Positions 19,160 to 28,107 are shown, numbered from the stretch's first letter. The stretch is 64,000 bases of DNA from CAIWHR01 sp963786625 (GCA_963786625.1 CAWAZS010000014.1:310001-374000); one strand, 5' to 3'. Numbers and translations: made by a program. The notes: generated by a model from the letters alone, not told the origin.

Positions 19160-19543
19160 TCAGGGGCGGGCCGGCCTCAGGCGCATCCGGTAGTCGATCA
19201 GGGCGCCGGCGGCGCCGGCCTCCCACATCAGGCAGTAGTGGCGCGCGAGTGGCGGCGCGAACACGCCGGCATCGCCGCGGGACTTCTCGCGGACCACCGG
19301 CATCGCCACGGCATTGCCCTCGTGGTAGTGGATGTTGAAGTCGACCGGCGCGGTGCTCTCGAACGTGTAGTCGAGGCGATCGCCGGGCTTCAGCTCGACG
19401 CATTCCTCGTGCACCTCGTAGGGCGGAAGCGGATGGCCGACCACCGCCTTCGGGGCGTCGGCGGTGATCGGGGCCGGCGCGCACGCGAGAAGCTGAATGG
19501 CGCCGAGCAGAGCGATGGCCGTTGCGCGGCCGATCCGGCTCAT
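19160..19543 (-). CDS. Conserved hypothetical lipoprotein
   Basis: 127-residue secreted lipoprotein: signal MSRIGRATAIALLGAIQL with lipobox LLAC, then a beta-rich domain with FNIHYHEGNAV and HYCLMWE. I do not recognise a named family. The His-rich IHYHEG and HYC stretches could bind a ligand or metal, but this is speculative. ATG overlaps the stop of the upstream GNAT gene by 4 bases. Confidence 0.75.
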   Translation of the reverse strand: MSRIGRATAIALLGAIQLLACAPAPITADAPKAVVGHPLPPYEVHEECVELKPGDRLDYTFESTAPVDFNIHYHEGNAVAMPVVREKSRGDAGVFAPPLARHYCLMWEAGAAGALIDYRMRLRPARP

Positions 19544-20139
19544 CGGCGCCTCCTCCGCTGCGCGCGCCAGTCCTCGACCAGAAGCGCGAGCCGCGCATGG
19601 TCGCGCCAGCGTCCGGCGATCCTGACGTAGCGGCGCGAGTATCCCTCGCGCGCGAAGCCGGCGCGGCGGACGAGGGCGAGGGATCGGCGATTCGTCGGCT
19701 GCACGTTGGCCTCGAGGCGGTGCAGCTTCAGCACCCGGAACGCGTAGAACAGCGCGAGCTCGAGTCCCTCGGACATGTAGCCCGCGCCGGCGTGAGGGGC
19801 GAACGCGTAGTAGCCGACGTAGGCGCTCTGGAACAGGCCACGGACGATTTCGCCGATGTTGAACACGCCGACGATCGCATCGTCCTCGCAGCGGCACACC
19901 AGAAGTCCGACGTGTGTCGCGGACAGCGGATCGCCCGCGGCGAACTGCCCGTAGCGGCGCACGAATGCGGCGTAGCGCGCCGGGGTCGAAGGCGGGTGCA
20001 CCCACGCGCCGTGCAGCCGGCGGCTGGCCTTCACCGCGGCGAGGAAAGCGCGGGCGTCGGTCGCCAGCGGCGCGCGGAGGTAGACGCGGAACCCGCGGCG
20101 CCGCAGGATTGCCGCGGGATCCGTTCTTCGGGAGGGCAT
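19540..20139 (-). CDS. GNAT acetyltransferase (RimJ/RimL-like)
   Basis: 199-residue N-acetyltransferase. It shows GVFNIGEIVRGLFQSAYVGYYAFAP (beta4 and the receiving strand), an acetyl-CoA loop GAGYMSEGLELALFYAF, and HRLEANVQPTNRRSLALVRRAGFAREG, which is the RimJ/RimL hallmark. It may acetylate a ribosomal protein or small molecule. First gene of a two-gene minus-strand unit with the lipoprotein. Confidence 0.88.
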   Translation of the reverse strand: MPSRRTDPAAILRRRGFRVYLRAPLATDARAFLAAVKASRRLHGAWVHPPSTPARYAAFVRRYGQFAAGDPLSATHVGLLVCRCEDDAIVGVFNIGEIVRGLFQSAYVGYYAFAPHAGAGYMSEGLELALFYAFRVLKLHRLEANVQPTNRRSLALVRRAGFAREGYSRRYVRIAGRWRDHARLALLVEDWRAQRRRRR

Positions 20140-20171
20140 AATCGCAATTTTACCCGGCGGAGACGATGGGC

Positions 20172-20302
20172 ATGAGCACGAAGGGCCGCCCCCAAGTGCG
20201 AATTACCCCGAAGCGCGTAGCGCGGAGGGCAGTCCAGTGCGCACGAAGGGCCGCCCCCAAGTGCGAATTGGCCCGGAAGCGCGCAGCGCGGAGGGCAGTC
20301 CA
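20172..20302 (+). repeat. Tandem family B repeats ending at the fpr start codon
   Basis: Two units, 65 and 66 bases (20172-20236, 20237-20302). Each starts at an ATG/GTG followed by a GCACGAAGGGCCGCCCCC core, runs through AAGTGCGAATT and GCGCGGAGGGCAGTCCA, and ends at the next GTG. Each unit therefore carries GGAGG (an SD) 7 bases before a GTG; the second GTG is the fpr start. The units differ at a few positions including a one-base indel. Confidence 0.8.
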
Positions 20303-21058
20303 GTGAGCAAGTGGGTGCAGGGAAAGGTCGTCGGTCATCGGCACTGGACCGATCGCCTGCATTCGCTGCAGGTCGCGGCGCCCGAGGTGACGTTCGTCGC
20401 CGGGCAGTTCGGGCGAATCGCGCTCCCGGCGCCGCCGGGATCCAAGGAGGCGATGCTCGGCCGGCCGTACTCGTTCGTGAACGCTCCCGACACTCAGCCG
20501 CACGAGTTCTATTTCGTCACGGTGCCCGAGGGACCGCTGTCCACGCGGCTCGCGGTGCTCGCGCCGGATGATCCCGTCTGGCTGCTGCGGACCGCAAACG
20601 GCTTTTTCACGGTGAGCGAGTTGCCGGACGCCGAGGCGCTGTGGTGCCTGTCGACGGGAACCGGGCTCGGCCCCTTCCTTTCGATCCTGCGGACGGCGGA
20701 GCCATGGGTCAAGTTCAGCCGTGTCGTGCTCGTGCACGCGGTGCGGCATGCCAACGAGCTCACCTACGGCGAGGTGATCTCCGGGATCGCCGCTGCGCAC
20801 GCGGGCGCCTTTGCCTACATTCCGATGGTGAGCCGCGAAGCGCAACCGGGGGCGCTCGCGGGCCGGATTCCCGATGCGATCCGCGACGGTCGACTCGAGT
20901 CGCGGGCCGGACTTGCGCTCACCGCCGACAATTCGCACGCGATGCTATGCGGCAACCCGCAAATGGTCGACGATGCGCAGAAGGCGCTGGAAGCGCGGGG
21001 CATGCGCCGCCACCGGCGGCGGGAGCCGGGGCAGGTGACCGTCGAGACCTATTGGTGA
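20303..21058 (+). CDS. fpr: Ferredoxin--NADP+ reductase
   Basis: 251-residue flavoprotein passing electrons between NADPH and ferredoxin/flavodoxin. FAD-binding RPYSFVNAP (about residues 54-62), NADP-binding STGTGLGPFLSI (about 115-126), and the C-terminal VETYW in which the aromatic end stacks on the flavin. The start GTG 20303 is preceded by GGAGG within the upstream tandem repeat. An in-frame GTG at 20237 one repeat earlier also has an SD but would add repeat-encoded residues. Confidence 0.94.
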   Translation: MSKWVQGKVVGHRHWTDRLHSLQVAAPEVTFVAGQFGRIALPAPPGSKEAMLGRPYSFVNAPDTQPHEFYFVTVPEGPLSTRLAVLAPDDPVWLLRTANGFFTVSELPDAEALWCLSTGTGLGPFLSILRTAEPWVKFSRVVLVHAVRHANELTYGEVISGIAAAHAGAFAYIPMVSREAQPGALAGRIPDAIRDGRLESRAGLALTADNSHAMLCGNPQMVDDAQKALEARGMRRHRRREPGQVTVETYW

Positions 21059-21083
21059 GCGGCCAAGCGGCCGCCGCCTGCCG

Positions 21084-21617
21084 TCAGCTCTTGACGTCGA
21101 TGAGCTCGACGTCGAACAGCAGCGTGGCGTTCGGCGGGATCAGGCCGCCGCCGGCACCGCGCTCGCCGTAGGCCTTGTCGGGCGGGATGACGAGCGTGCG
21201 CTTGCCGCCGACCTTCATGCCGGCCACGCCTTCGTCCCAGCCCTTGATCACCTTTCCCTTGCCGAGAAAGAAGCCGAAGGGTACCTGGCGGTCGAGCGAG
21301 CTGTCGAATTTCGCGCCGTGGCCGTCCGCCACGTTCGGATCGTAGAGCCAGCCCGTGTAGTGGACAAGCACGACCTTTCCGGCAACCGCCTCGGCCCCGG
21401 TCCCTTGCTTCTGATCAACGATTTTGAGTTCTGTCACTTTGGCACCGAATTTGCTGACTGTAGTGGACGATTGCGGCGATGCCTGGGCCGTGGTCGCGGT
21501 CGGGGTCTGTCCAACCGCGGGACCGGCGAAGGCGACGATGGCGCCGATGAGCAGCATCCCGCGCAAGCCCGGGCGCGCAAGGTCGGGCAGGCGCAGGCGA
21601 GGTGAGAGTAAGGGCAT
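21084..21617 (-). CDS. FKBP-type peptidyl-prolyl isomerase, exported
   Basis: 177 residues. The N-terminal signal region (GMLLIGAIVAFAGPAVGQ), then a Thr/Ser/Gln linker, leads into one FKBP domain with VHYTGWLYD, FDSSLDR, VIKGWDEGVAGMKVGGKR, IPPDKAYGERG and a final LLFDVELIDV. Likely periplasmic. ATG 21617 has GAGG about 7 bases upstream and gives the expected signal peptide; the ATG at 21704 would add a non-signal Arg-rich stretch. Convergent with fpr, 25 bases apart. Confidence 0.92.
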   Translation of the reverse strand: MPLLSPRLRLPDLARPGLRGMLLIGAIVAFAGPAVGQTPTATTAQASPQSSTTVSKFGAKVTELKIVDQKQGTGAEAVAGKVVLVHYTGWLYDPNVADGHGAKFDSSLDRQVPFGFFLGKGKVIKGWDEGVAGMKVGGKRTLVIPPDKAYGERGAGGGLIPPNATLLFDVELIDVKS

Positions 21618-21740
21618 GGTGAATCCTCGAGCAGACGATTTGACCAGAACGGGAGCGGAGCCAACCCGCCGGCGGGGCCGGCGACAGCGTCGCGTCCGCA
21701 ACACGCGTGGCCCGAATTGTACCCGACGCTCATGGCGCTT

Positions 21741-21769
21741 TTGCGCCGCTGTCGCAATTGGGCTATAAA
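21741..21769 (+). promoter_or_regulatory. Sigma-70 promoter for the PilZ-like gene
   Basis: TTGCGC (21741-21746), exactly 17 bases, TATAAA (21764-21769). About 125 bases of leader before the ATG at 21901. One of the clearest promoters in the window; the rest of the FKBP/PilZ gap (21618-21900) shows nothing else. Confidence 0.65.
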
Positions 21770-21900
21770 TGAATACGTCAGAACGGGTTCCGGCATTCCG
21801 ATACCGGGCGGGCCCTCGGGTCGGCGAAACCCGGACTGCCGCCGGCGCGCGGGAGGCGGCTTTTGGACGTCGGCGTCATCGAAAGGGCTTGCGGTAGAGC

Positions 21901-23601
21901 ATGTTTGACTTCCTGACCCAGCAGGCCAAGGACGAGACGGATCCGCTGCTGACGCCGAAGTCGGTGTCGTCGTGGCTGCGTCACTTGCCGGCGGCGGACG
22001 TCGTTGCCAAGCAGCATCACGTGATGCTGGCGTTCGACGCTCTGCGGCAGACGCGGCGGCCCATCGACATCAACCGGGTCGCCGCGATCCAGTTTCTCGA
22101 CACGGCGCTGGGTGCCGATCGCCGCCAGCTGATCAAGCAGTACGTCGAGAATATCGACCGTTCGCCCCGCGTGGCCGATCGCGGTTGGCAGGTGGCGCAG
22201 GAGTTGAGCCAGGGATTCATCTACGCATACCAGACCGCTCTCGAGCGTGCCCTGGCCGAGTCGGCAAATCCGCGCTGGAAATCGGCGATCCCGCAGCTCT
22301 TCGCGCGCCTCCTCCACTATCACGGGACCGACGCCAAGCTGCGGGTGTTTCACCACGAGCGCTGGATCCCGGCGAGGTGGATCGGCCTTCACCAGCTCTA
22401 CGCGCGCGCGGCCGAGCTGGGCGTCGAGCGCGTCGCGACATCGCTCCAGAGCGCGGGACCGGGCGCGATGCAGTGGACTGCCGAGCAGGAGTACACGTAC
22501 GTCCTGCTTATCCACCAGCTGAACACGGGGAACCTCTCTCCGGCCGAGCTCGACTGGGCGAGCGCGCAGCTCCGCGCTTGGGGCCGCAAGCTCGAGCTCG
22601 AGACCATTCCGTCGTCGCCGGAAGGCTTCTTTGTCGACCTTGCCAGCAAGCGGGGCCTCCTGCGCAGGACTGGCGGCGAATCGGGCCCGATGATCCGCTA
22701 TCTCGACACGACGCCGCTGGCCGACCAGCTGGAGCGGGCGGTCCACGCCCTCCGCCAGGCCGAGGCCGGCGAGCCGGGCGCCGCCGCCGCCGTGAACCGC
22801 CAACGCATAGCCATCCTAGAGCGCGTGCGTCCCGTCGTGGCGCCCAATCTGCACGGCGACCTTCGCCGCTCCCCGCGCACGCCCGTGACCGTCGCGGCGA
22901 AGGTGCGCGTCGGGTTGGCGCGAATCTGCGCCGAGATCATGCCCAAGGAGACTGCGGAGCCAGCCAACGACGCGAATGCCGGGGCCGAGGAGATCGAGGT
23001 GTATTCGGTCGCCGACGGTCCTCGCGTGCGGCGTCGCTCGCAGGACGAGCAGGACTCGCTTTCGGCGTCGATTGCCGCGTTCGCCGATCCGGCGTGGCAG
23101 GTGAAGGATCGCAGTGTCGCCGGCTTGCGCATCTCCGCGTCGGGCGGCATCGGCCAGAGCCTGGTCCTGGGCGCGCTCATCGCCGTGCGCCAGTCCGACG
23201 CCGCCGATTGGGTGCTGGGCGCGGTGCGCCGCCTGAACAAGGTATCGAACGACGAGGTCGAAGCGGGCGTCTCGATCCTCGCGGACCGGGTCGTTCCGGT
23301 CATATTGCACGCGAAGCGCGTGGCGAAGGATGAGCTGGGCATCGTCGTCAACGGTTTCGACGTGTCGACGGTCGGGGCGCGCTTCGACGCCCTCTACCTG
23401 CCGCCACCTTCGCGGCTGGAAAGGCCGCTGACGGTGAAGACGCTGATCATCCCGACGACCGAGTATGCCGACGGGCGCACCGTCATCCTGACGACCGGGC
23501 GCTCGGTGTACACGATCGCACTGCGTCATCTGGTCGAGCAGCGCGCCGAGTGGAGCTGGGCGGCGTTCCAGATCGTCGACAAGCAGCCGACGGAGCTCTG
23601 A
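21901..23601 (+). CDS. Large conserved protein with C-terminal PilZ-like domain
   Basis: 566 residues, no signal peptide or membrane span. The first about 400 residues are mainly helical (FDFLTQQ..., EYTYVLLIHQLNTGNLSPAELDW). Residues about 385-475 (WQVKDRSVAGLRISASGG...GALIAVRQ...WVLGAVRRLNKVSNDEVEAGVSILA) resemble a PilZ fold, but the RxxxR c-di-GMP motif is not evident. It may be a degenerate PilZ or c-di-GMP-related regulator. The gene stands alone with its own promoter; function not known. Confidence 0.7.
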   Translation: MFDFLTQQAKDETDPLLTPKSVSSWLRHLPAADVVAKQHHVMLAFDALRQTRRPIDINRVAAIQFLDTALGADRRQLIKQYVENIDRSPRVADRGWQVAQELSQGFIYAYQTALERALAESANPRWKSAIPQLFARLLHYHGTDAKLRVFHHERWIPARWIGLHQLYARAAELGVERVATSLQSAGPGAMQWTAEQEYTYVLLIHQLNTGNLSPAELDWASAQLRAWGRKLELETIPSSPEGFFVDLASKRGLLRRTGGESGPMIRYLDTTPLADQLERAVHALRQAEAGEPGAAAAVNRQRIAILERVRPVVAPNLHGDLRRSPRTPVTVAAKVRVGLARICAEIMPKETAEPANDANAGAEEIEVYSVADGPRVRRRSQDEQDSLSASIAAFADPAWQVKDRSVAGLRISASGGIGQSLVLGALIAVRQSDAADWVLGAVRRLNKVSNDEVEAGVSILADRVVPVILHAKRVAKDELGIVVNGFDVSTVGARFDALYLPPPSRLERPLTVKTLIIPTTEYADGRTVILTTGRSVYTIALRHLVEQRAEWSWAAFQIVDKQPTEL

Positions 23602-23728
23602 CGCTGGCCCACGTCGCGGCCCCGTTGTAACGACTGTGTGATGCGCGCGTTCGCGTGTCGGCCGCATGCGCCGACTCGCCTGGGTCGCATCCCCGCTGCG
23701 CGGGGCCCCTGCTCCCTGGCTCGCGTCG
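23602..23728. other. Convergent gap PilZ-like gene / tolA
   Basis: 127 bases; no tolB or pal and no clear terminator hairpin with T-run. The tol operon ends here. Confidence 0.4.
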
Positions 23729-24596
23729 CTAATCCTGCGGCCGGAACTTGAGGGTCAGGGTTCGCTGGAACAGGTCGGGGCGGTCGGGGCGTGGCAGCGG
23801 CGAGGATTTCACGATCGCACGCTGGACCGCGTCGTCGTAGGCGCGCACACCGCTCGACTTCCGCAGGACCGCGTCGATGATCTCGCCGGTCGGCAGCTGA
23901 ACGACGTCGAAGATGGCTTCGGGGTTGCCGGGCAGGTCCGGTGGCAGCACCACGTTGCCCTTGACCTTGGTCTGGATGCGGCGGATGTAGTCGGCCTCGG
24001 CGCGGTTGCGCGCCGCCGTCTCGGCGTCCGTCTTCTGCTGCGCCGCGCGCGCCGCCTGCTCGCGCTCCGCCTGTGCCGTCAACGCCTCGGCCTCGCGCTT
24101 CTGCCGCTCGCGCGCTTCGGCCAATCGCCGCTGGTCGTCCTGCCTCTTCTTCTCCGCCTCGCGCTGCTCGGCTTCCTTCTTCTCGCGGTCCTTCTTCTCC
24201 CTGGCGGCCTGGTCGCGCTTCTTGCGCTCCTCCTCGGCCTTTGCTTTCTGCGCGATGTCGGCGGCGCGGGGGTCGGGCTTCTCGACGCTGGGGGCGGGTT
24301 TCGATGCGACCTTTGGCGGCGGTTCCCGCGGCGGCTCGGGTACACGCGTCGGCTCGGGGTCGCGGCGGCGGCTCCGGCACCGGCTGCGGTGGCGGCTCCG
24401 GTGCCGCTTGCTCGACGACCGGCGTTCTCGGAGGTGGCGCGTAGAGCTCGGCCATCACGGGCTCGGGCTTGCGGTTCTGCCAGCGCACCGAAAAGACGAG
24501 CACGACGATGAACGCGACATGCACGACGATCGCCAGCGCCAGGGCCAGCCACTGGCGCGAAATGCGCGCGGGCTTCCGCGGGCGGTCCCTGACCAT
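23729..24596 (-). CDS. tolA: Cell envelope protein TolA (one frameshift)
   Basis: Periplasm-spanning rod of the Tol-Pal system. One N-terminal transmembrane helix (WLALALAIVVHVAFIVVLVFSV, about residues 15-36), a Pro/Glu region, a long Lys/Glu/Arg/Ala coiled-coil, then the C-terminal TonB-like domain (DYIRRIQTKVKGNVVLPPDLPGNPEA...). The frame slips by one extra base at about 24350-24372 in a GC/CCG-rich stretch; corrected length is about 288 residues. ATG 24596 lies 9 bases after tolR. tolB and pal do not follow. Confidence 0.9.
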
Positions 24597-24605
24597 CGGC
24601 CTGCG

Positions 24606-25019
<414 letters not shown>

Positions 25020-25247
25020 GTCAGTGCCCGCCCGGCCGCCCGAAGGGCACTGTGCGCCCCCTCGGGGGGCAGCGAACGTAGTGAGCGTGGGGGCTCATCA
25101 TCCGCCCGCCCGGCCGCCCGAAGGGCACTGTGCGCCCCCGCGGGGGGCAGCGAACACCAGGCCGAAGGCCGCAGGACAGCCGAAGGCTGGTCCCGCGAAG
25201 CGGGATGCGGCGAAGCCGCGACACAGTGAGCGTGGGGGCCGTTCATC
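25020..25247 (-). repeat. Two tandem family A repeats filling the tolQ-tolR junction
   Basis: On the minus strand the region starts one base after the tolQ TGA with ATGAACGGCCCCCACGCTC and ends with GGGCACTGAC directly before the tolR ATG. It contains two copies (25102-25247 and 25020-25101). Each has a CCCCCCGAGGGGGCG-like palindrome and GCCCTTCGGGCGGCCGGGCG. The first copy is enlarged by a hairpin array (25160-25219). Related copies lie at 28.0 and 48.3 kb. Confidence 0.8.
25160..25219. repeat. Array of four GAA-centred mini-hairpins
   Basis: Four perfect inverted repeats in a row, each around GAA: GGCC-GAA-GGCC (25160-25170), CAGCC-GAA-GGCTG (25177-25189), TCCCGC-GAA-GCGGGA (25191-25205), GCGGC-GAA-GCCGC (25207-25219). 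The last two contain GCGAAGC, a sequence known to form an unusually stable DNA mini-hairpin. The array sits inside a family A element. Confidence 0.75.
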
Positions 25248-25916
25248 TCAGCCTTGCCGCTGCAGGATGTTCGAGAACTCCTCGATGAAGGTCTCGAAGC
25301 GCACGGACAGCCGGTCGACGTCGTGCGTGTATCGGTTGTACGCGACGACGGCGGGAATGGCGGCGAAAAGGCCGATCGCCGTGGCGATCAGCGCCTCGGC
25401 GATGCCGGGCGCGACCTGCGCCAGCGTCGCCTGGCTCACGTTGGCAAGGCCGCGGAACGCGTTCATGATGCCCCACACGGTGCCGAAGAGCCCGACGTAC
25501 GGCGACACCGACCCGACTGTCGCGAGTCCCGAGAGGTGCGCATCGAGGGCGTCGATCTCGCGCTGGTAGGTCGCGCGCATCGCGCGCCGCGCGCTGTCCA
25601 TCGTGACCGCGGCGACGCTGCCCTGCTTCCTGTGCTTTGCGTATTCGCGGAAGCCCGCGGTGAAGATGTGCTCGAGCCCGCTGCCGGTTCGCGACTGGCT
25701 GGCGCCCTGGTAGAGGGCGTTCAGGTCGCCGCCCTTCCAGAACTCGTTCTCGAACGCGTCGGTGTCCCGCGCGGTTCGCTTCAGCTGGAACATCTTGAGG
25801 AAGATCTGCCACCATGACCACACGGACAGGGCGACGAGCAGCAGCAGGACCGCCTGCACGACGATCGATGCCTGCGTGACCAGCGTGACGAACGACAGAT
25901 CGGTGTGCACGTTCAA
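25248..25916 (-). CDS. tolQ: Tol-Pal system protein TolQ (ExbB family)
   Basis: 222 residues, three transmembrane segments (about 12-35, 128-150, 165-187) with the family GLFGTVWGIMNAF and APGIAEALIATAIGLFAAIPAVVAYN blocks. Forms the inner-membrane motor with TolR. The first codon is TTG (25916) overlapping the ybgC stop as TTGA, with GGAG about 10 bases upstream; a GTG two codons later is the alternative. Confidence 0.95.
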   Translation of the reverse strand: MNVHTDLSFVTLVTQASIVVQAVLLLLVALSVWSWWQIFLKMFQLKRTARDTDAFENEFWKGGDLNALYQGASQSRTGSGLEHIFTAGFREYAKHRKQGSVAAVTMDSARRAMRATYQREIDALDAHLSGLATVGSVSPYVGLFGTVWGIMNAFRGLANVSQATLAQVAPGIAEALIATAIGLFAAIPAVVAYNRYTHDVDRLSVRFETFIEEFSNILQRQG

Positions 25917-26338
25917 ACGGGATTCTCCAGTCGTGTGTGGAGGTCGGCCGGGATCCGCGCGGGCCGCCAGTTCGCGCGGCTGAGGCAGGCGATCGTGACG
26001 CGCGCGTGCGTCAGCGTGAGCGCCTCGCGCCGGACCTCCTGCAGCACGATCATCCGCGCCCGATGGAGCTCGACCAGCGTCAGCGTCACGTCCAGACGGT
26101 CACCGAGCCGGGCCGGGATCCGGAAGTCGATCTCGACGCGGTGGACGACGAACACGATGCCGCGCACGCGGTCGAGCTCGGCCAAGTCGAAGCCGAGCGA
26201 CGACAGCCACTCGGTGCGCGCGCGCTCCATGTACCTGAGATAGTTCGCGTAGTAGACGACGCCGCCGGCGTCGGTGTCCTCGTAATAAACGCGGACGGGG
26301 AAGCGATAGGTCTCGCCGACCTTGTGCGCGGAACTCAA
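25913..26338 (-). CDS. ybgC: Acyl-CoA thioesterase YbgC (tol-pal associated)
   Basis: 141-residue hot-dog thioesterase, normally first gene of the tol-pal operon. The active-site signature YYEDTDAGGVVYYANYLRYMERAR is split here by position only: Asp in EDTDAGG, then YMERARTEWL. Start TTG 26338 overlaps the ruvB stop as TTGA; no ATG is available near the family start. The stop again overlaps the next TTG. Confidence 0.92.
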   Translation of the reverse strand: MSSAHKVGETYRFPVRVYYEDTDAGGVVYYANYLRYMERARTEWLSSLGFDLAELDRVRGIVFVVHRVEIDFRIPARLGDRLDVTLTLVELHRARMIVLQEVRREALTLTHARVTIACLSRANWRPARIPADLHTRLENPV

Positions 26339-27398
26339 TCCGGGCTTCTCTCGGGAAAGAGGTCGGCCGGCGCGCCGGCCGCGGGCGGCGCCAGCCCGAA
26401 GTGCCGGTACGAGAGGGCGGTGGCCATCCGGCCGCGGGACGTGCGCTGCAGGAAGCCCTGCTGGATCAGGAACGGCTCGATCACGTCCTCGATCGTGTCG
26501 CGCTCCTCGCCGATCGCCGCGGCGAGATTCTCGACGCCGACCGGTCCGCCGGCGAACTTGTCGAGGACGGTGCGCAGCAGCTTCCGGTCCATCACGTCGA
26601 GCCCGGCGACGTCGACGTCGAGCATCGCGAGCGCGTCGTCGGCCACGGCGCGCGTGATCGAACCACCGGCGCGCACCTCCGCGAAGTCGCGCACGCGCCG
26701 CAGCAGGCGGTTGACGATCCGCGGCGTGCCGCGCGCGCGTCGCGCGAGCTCCAGCGCGCCTTCGGGATCGATCGCGATCTTCAAGAGCGCCGCCGAGCGC
26801 GTGACGATCCGCGTCAGCTCCGGCGGGGAGTAGAACTCGAGGCGCGCGACGATGCCGAAGCGGTCGCGCAGCGGATTGCGTCAGCATCCCGGCCCGCGTC
26901 GTCGCGCCGACGAGCGTGAACGGCGGCAGGTCGAGCTTCACGCTGCGCGCAGCCGGACCTTCGCCGATCATGATGTCGATCTGGAAGTCCTCGAGCGCCG
27001 GGTAGAGGATCTCCTCGACGACCGGCGAGAGCCGGTGGATCTCGTCGATGAACAGCACGTCGTGCGGCTCGAGGTTGGTCAGCAGCGCGGCGAGATCGCC
27101 GGCGCGCTCGAGCACCGGGCCGGATGTCTGGCGCAGGTTGACGCCGAGCTCGTGCGCGATGATGTGCGACAGCGTCGTCTTGCCGAGGCCCGGCGGGCCC
27201 GAACAGCAGCACGTGGTCGAGCGACTCCTTCCGCTTCCGCGCCGCCTCGATGAAGATCGAGAGCTGGCCGCGGATCTTCTCCTGCCCGACGTATTCGTCG
27301 AGCAGGCGCGGGCGCAGGGCGCGCTCGACGACCTCCTCCTGCGCGCCGGCCACCTTGCCGGCGACCAGGCGGTTGAGTTGGTCGCTCTCGATCGTCAT
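26335..27398 (-). CDS. ruvB: Holliday junction branch migration ATPase RuvB (two frameshifts)
   Basis: Hexameric AAA+ motor of RuvABC. All parts are present in three frames. First the N-terminus with MTIESDQLNRLV, ALRPRLLDEYVGQ and FGPAG; then LFIDEIHRLSPVVEE and FTLVGATTRAG (Walker B and sensor 1); then TPRIVNRLLRRVRDFAEV (sensor 2) through a C-terminal winged helix. Extra bases at 27188-27192 (interrupting GLGKTT) and 26878-26880 (interrupting NPLRDRF) break it. Correction gives 353 residues, the normal size. ATG 27398 lies 8 bases after the thioesterase stop. Confidence 0.94.
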
Positions 27399-27405
27399 CG
27401 CGCGA

Positions 27406-27985
27406 TTATGCCTTCGCCACCCGGCGCCGGGTGGCGCGCTTGCGCGCCGGGCTCGCCGGCGGGATCTGCGGATCGGGACAGCCTTGGCGCTGCGCGCCTT
27501 CCCTCCGAGAGGGAGCAATTCGCGCTCGGGGCGGCCCTGCGCGCTCATGCCGCCGGATGAACAGCGTCTTTTCCACTTCGGCCACGACCTCGCCGGCGCG
27601 ATCGACGATCTGCACGCGGAAGGTCGGCTCGTGCCTGGCGCCATGCGCGGTCGCCTTTCGCGCGCGGGCGATGGCCGCCGCGCTCAGGCGGAAGCGCGCG
27701 AACACGTCGCCGCGGCCGGGCTTCCGGTAGCGGATCGACGCGGCCTTGTCCCAGACCACGTAGCCGGGGCCGAGGTTCTGCAGCATCATCAGCGCGAAGA
27801 AGGGGTCGGCCATCGCGAACATCGAGCCGCCGAACTGCGTGCCGAAGTAGTTGCGGTTGAGCAGGCCGAGCTTCAGCGCGACGTCGACCTCGCGGTAGTC
27901 GGCGGACACGCGCGTGACGCTGAACGCCGGCGCCGAGGAAGGGCGGCCACAGGTTGATGCCGCGCCGCAGGAGCTCCGGCGGCAT
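27406..27985 (-). CDS. DUF4442 hot-dog thioesterase (one frameshift, repeat-derived tail)
   Basis: Predicted acyl-CoA thioesterase-like protein. MPPELLRRGINLWPPFLGAG in one frame continues as SVTRVSADYREVDVAL, NRNYFGTQFGGSMFAM and VVWDKAASIRYRKPGRG in the next. An extra A at 27923-27924 explains the break. The family end is near KTLFIRR. After that the frame runs on for about 50 residues through a family B repeat, giving an unusual Arg/Pro-rich tail, unless a further indel hides the TGA at 27545. ATG 27985 is chosen from family alignment; no good SD. Confidence 0.8.
27476..27547 (-). repeat. Family B repeat, copy at the thioesterase 3' end
   Basis: Minus strand begins TGAGCGCGCAGGGCCG, then CCCCGAGCGCGAATTGC, palindrome CCCTCTCGGAGGG and GCGCGCAGCGCCAAGG. 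It matches the copy behind pyrC nearly base for base, and that one starts with the stop codon of the upstream gene. Confidence 0.75.
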
Positions 27986-28023
27986 TCGCAGCTTCGTGAG
28001 TATTCCCTGCGCGCCGACGACAT

Positions 28024-28107
28024 GGGGCTCAGTGCCCGCCGGCCGCCCGAAGGGCACTGTGCGCCCCCTCGGGGGGCAGCGAACGAAGTGAGCGTGGGGG
28101 CCGTTCA
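28024..28107 (-). repeat. Family A repeat at the ruvA-thioesterase junction
   Basis: The minus strand follows the ruvA TGA directly with TGAACGGCCCCCACGCTC, then TCGCTGCCCCCCGAGGGGGC, GTGCCCTTCGGGCGGCCG and GGCGGGCACTGAG. Same order and spacing as the copies between tolQ and tolR and between bolA and murA. Confidence 0.78.

Noticed and set aside
25020..25247. CRISPR-like array between tolQ and tolR
   Set aside because: Only two copies, no regular spacers, no cas genes; the repeats recur singly at other gene junctions.
25020..28107. Peptide MNGPHAH..CPPRGRTVPFGRP encoded by family A copies as a small protein family
   Set aside because: The frame is not kept among copies (insertions and differing ends) and there is no SD; the ATG is noted only as a boundary mark.
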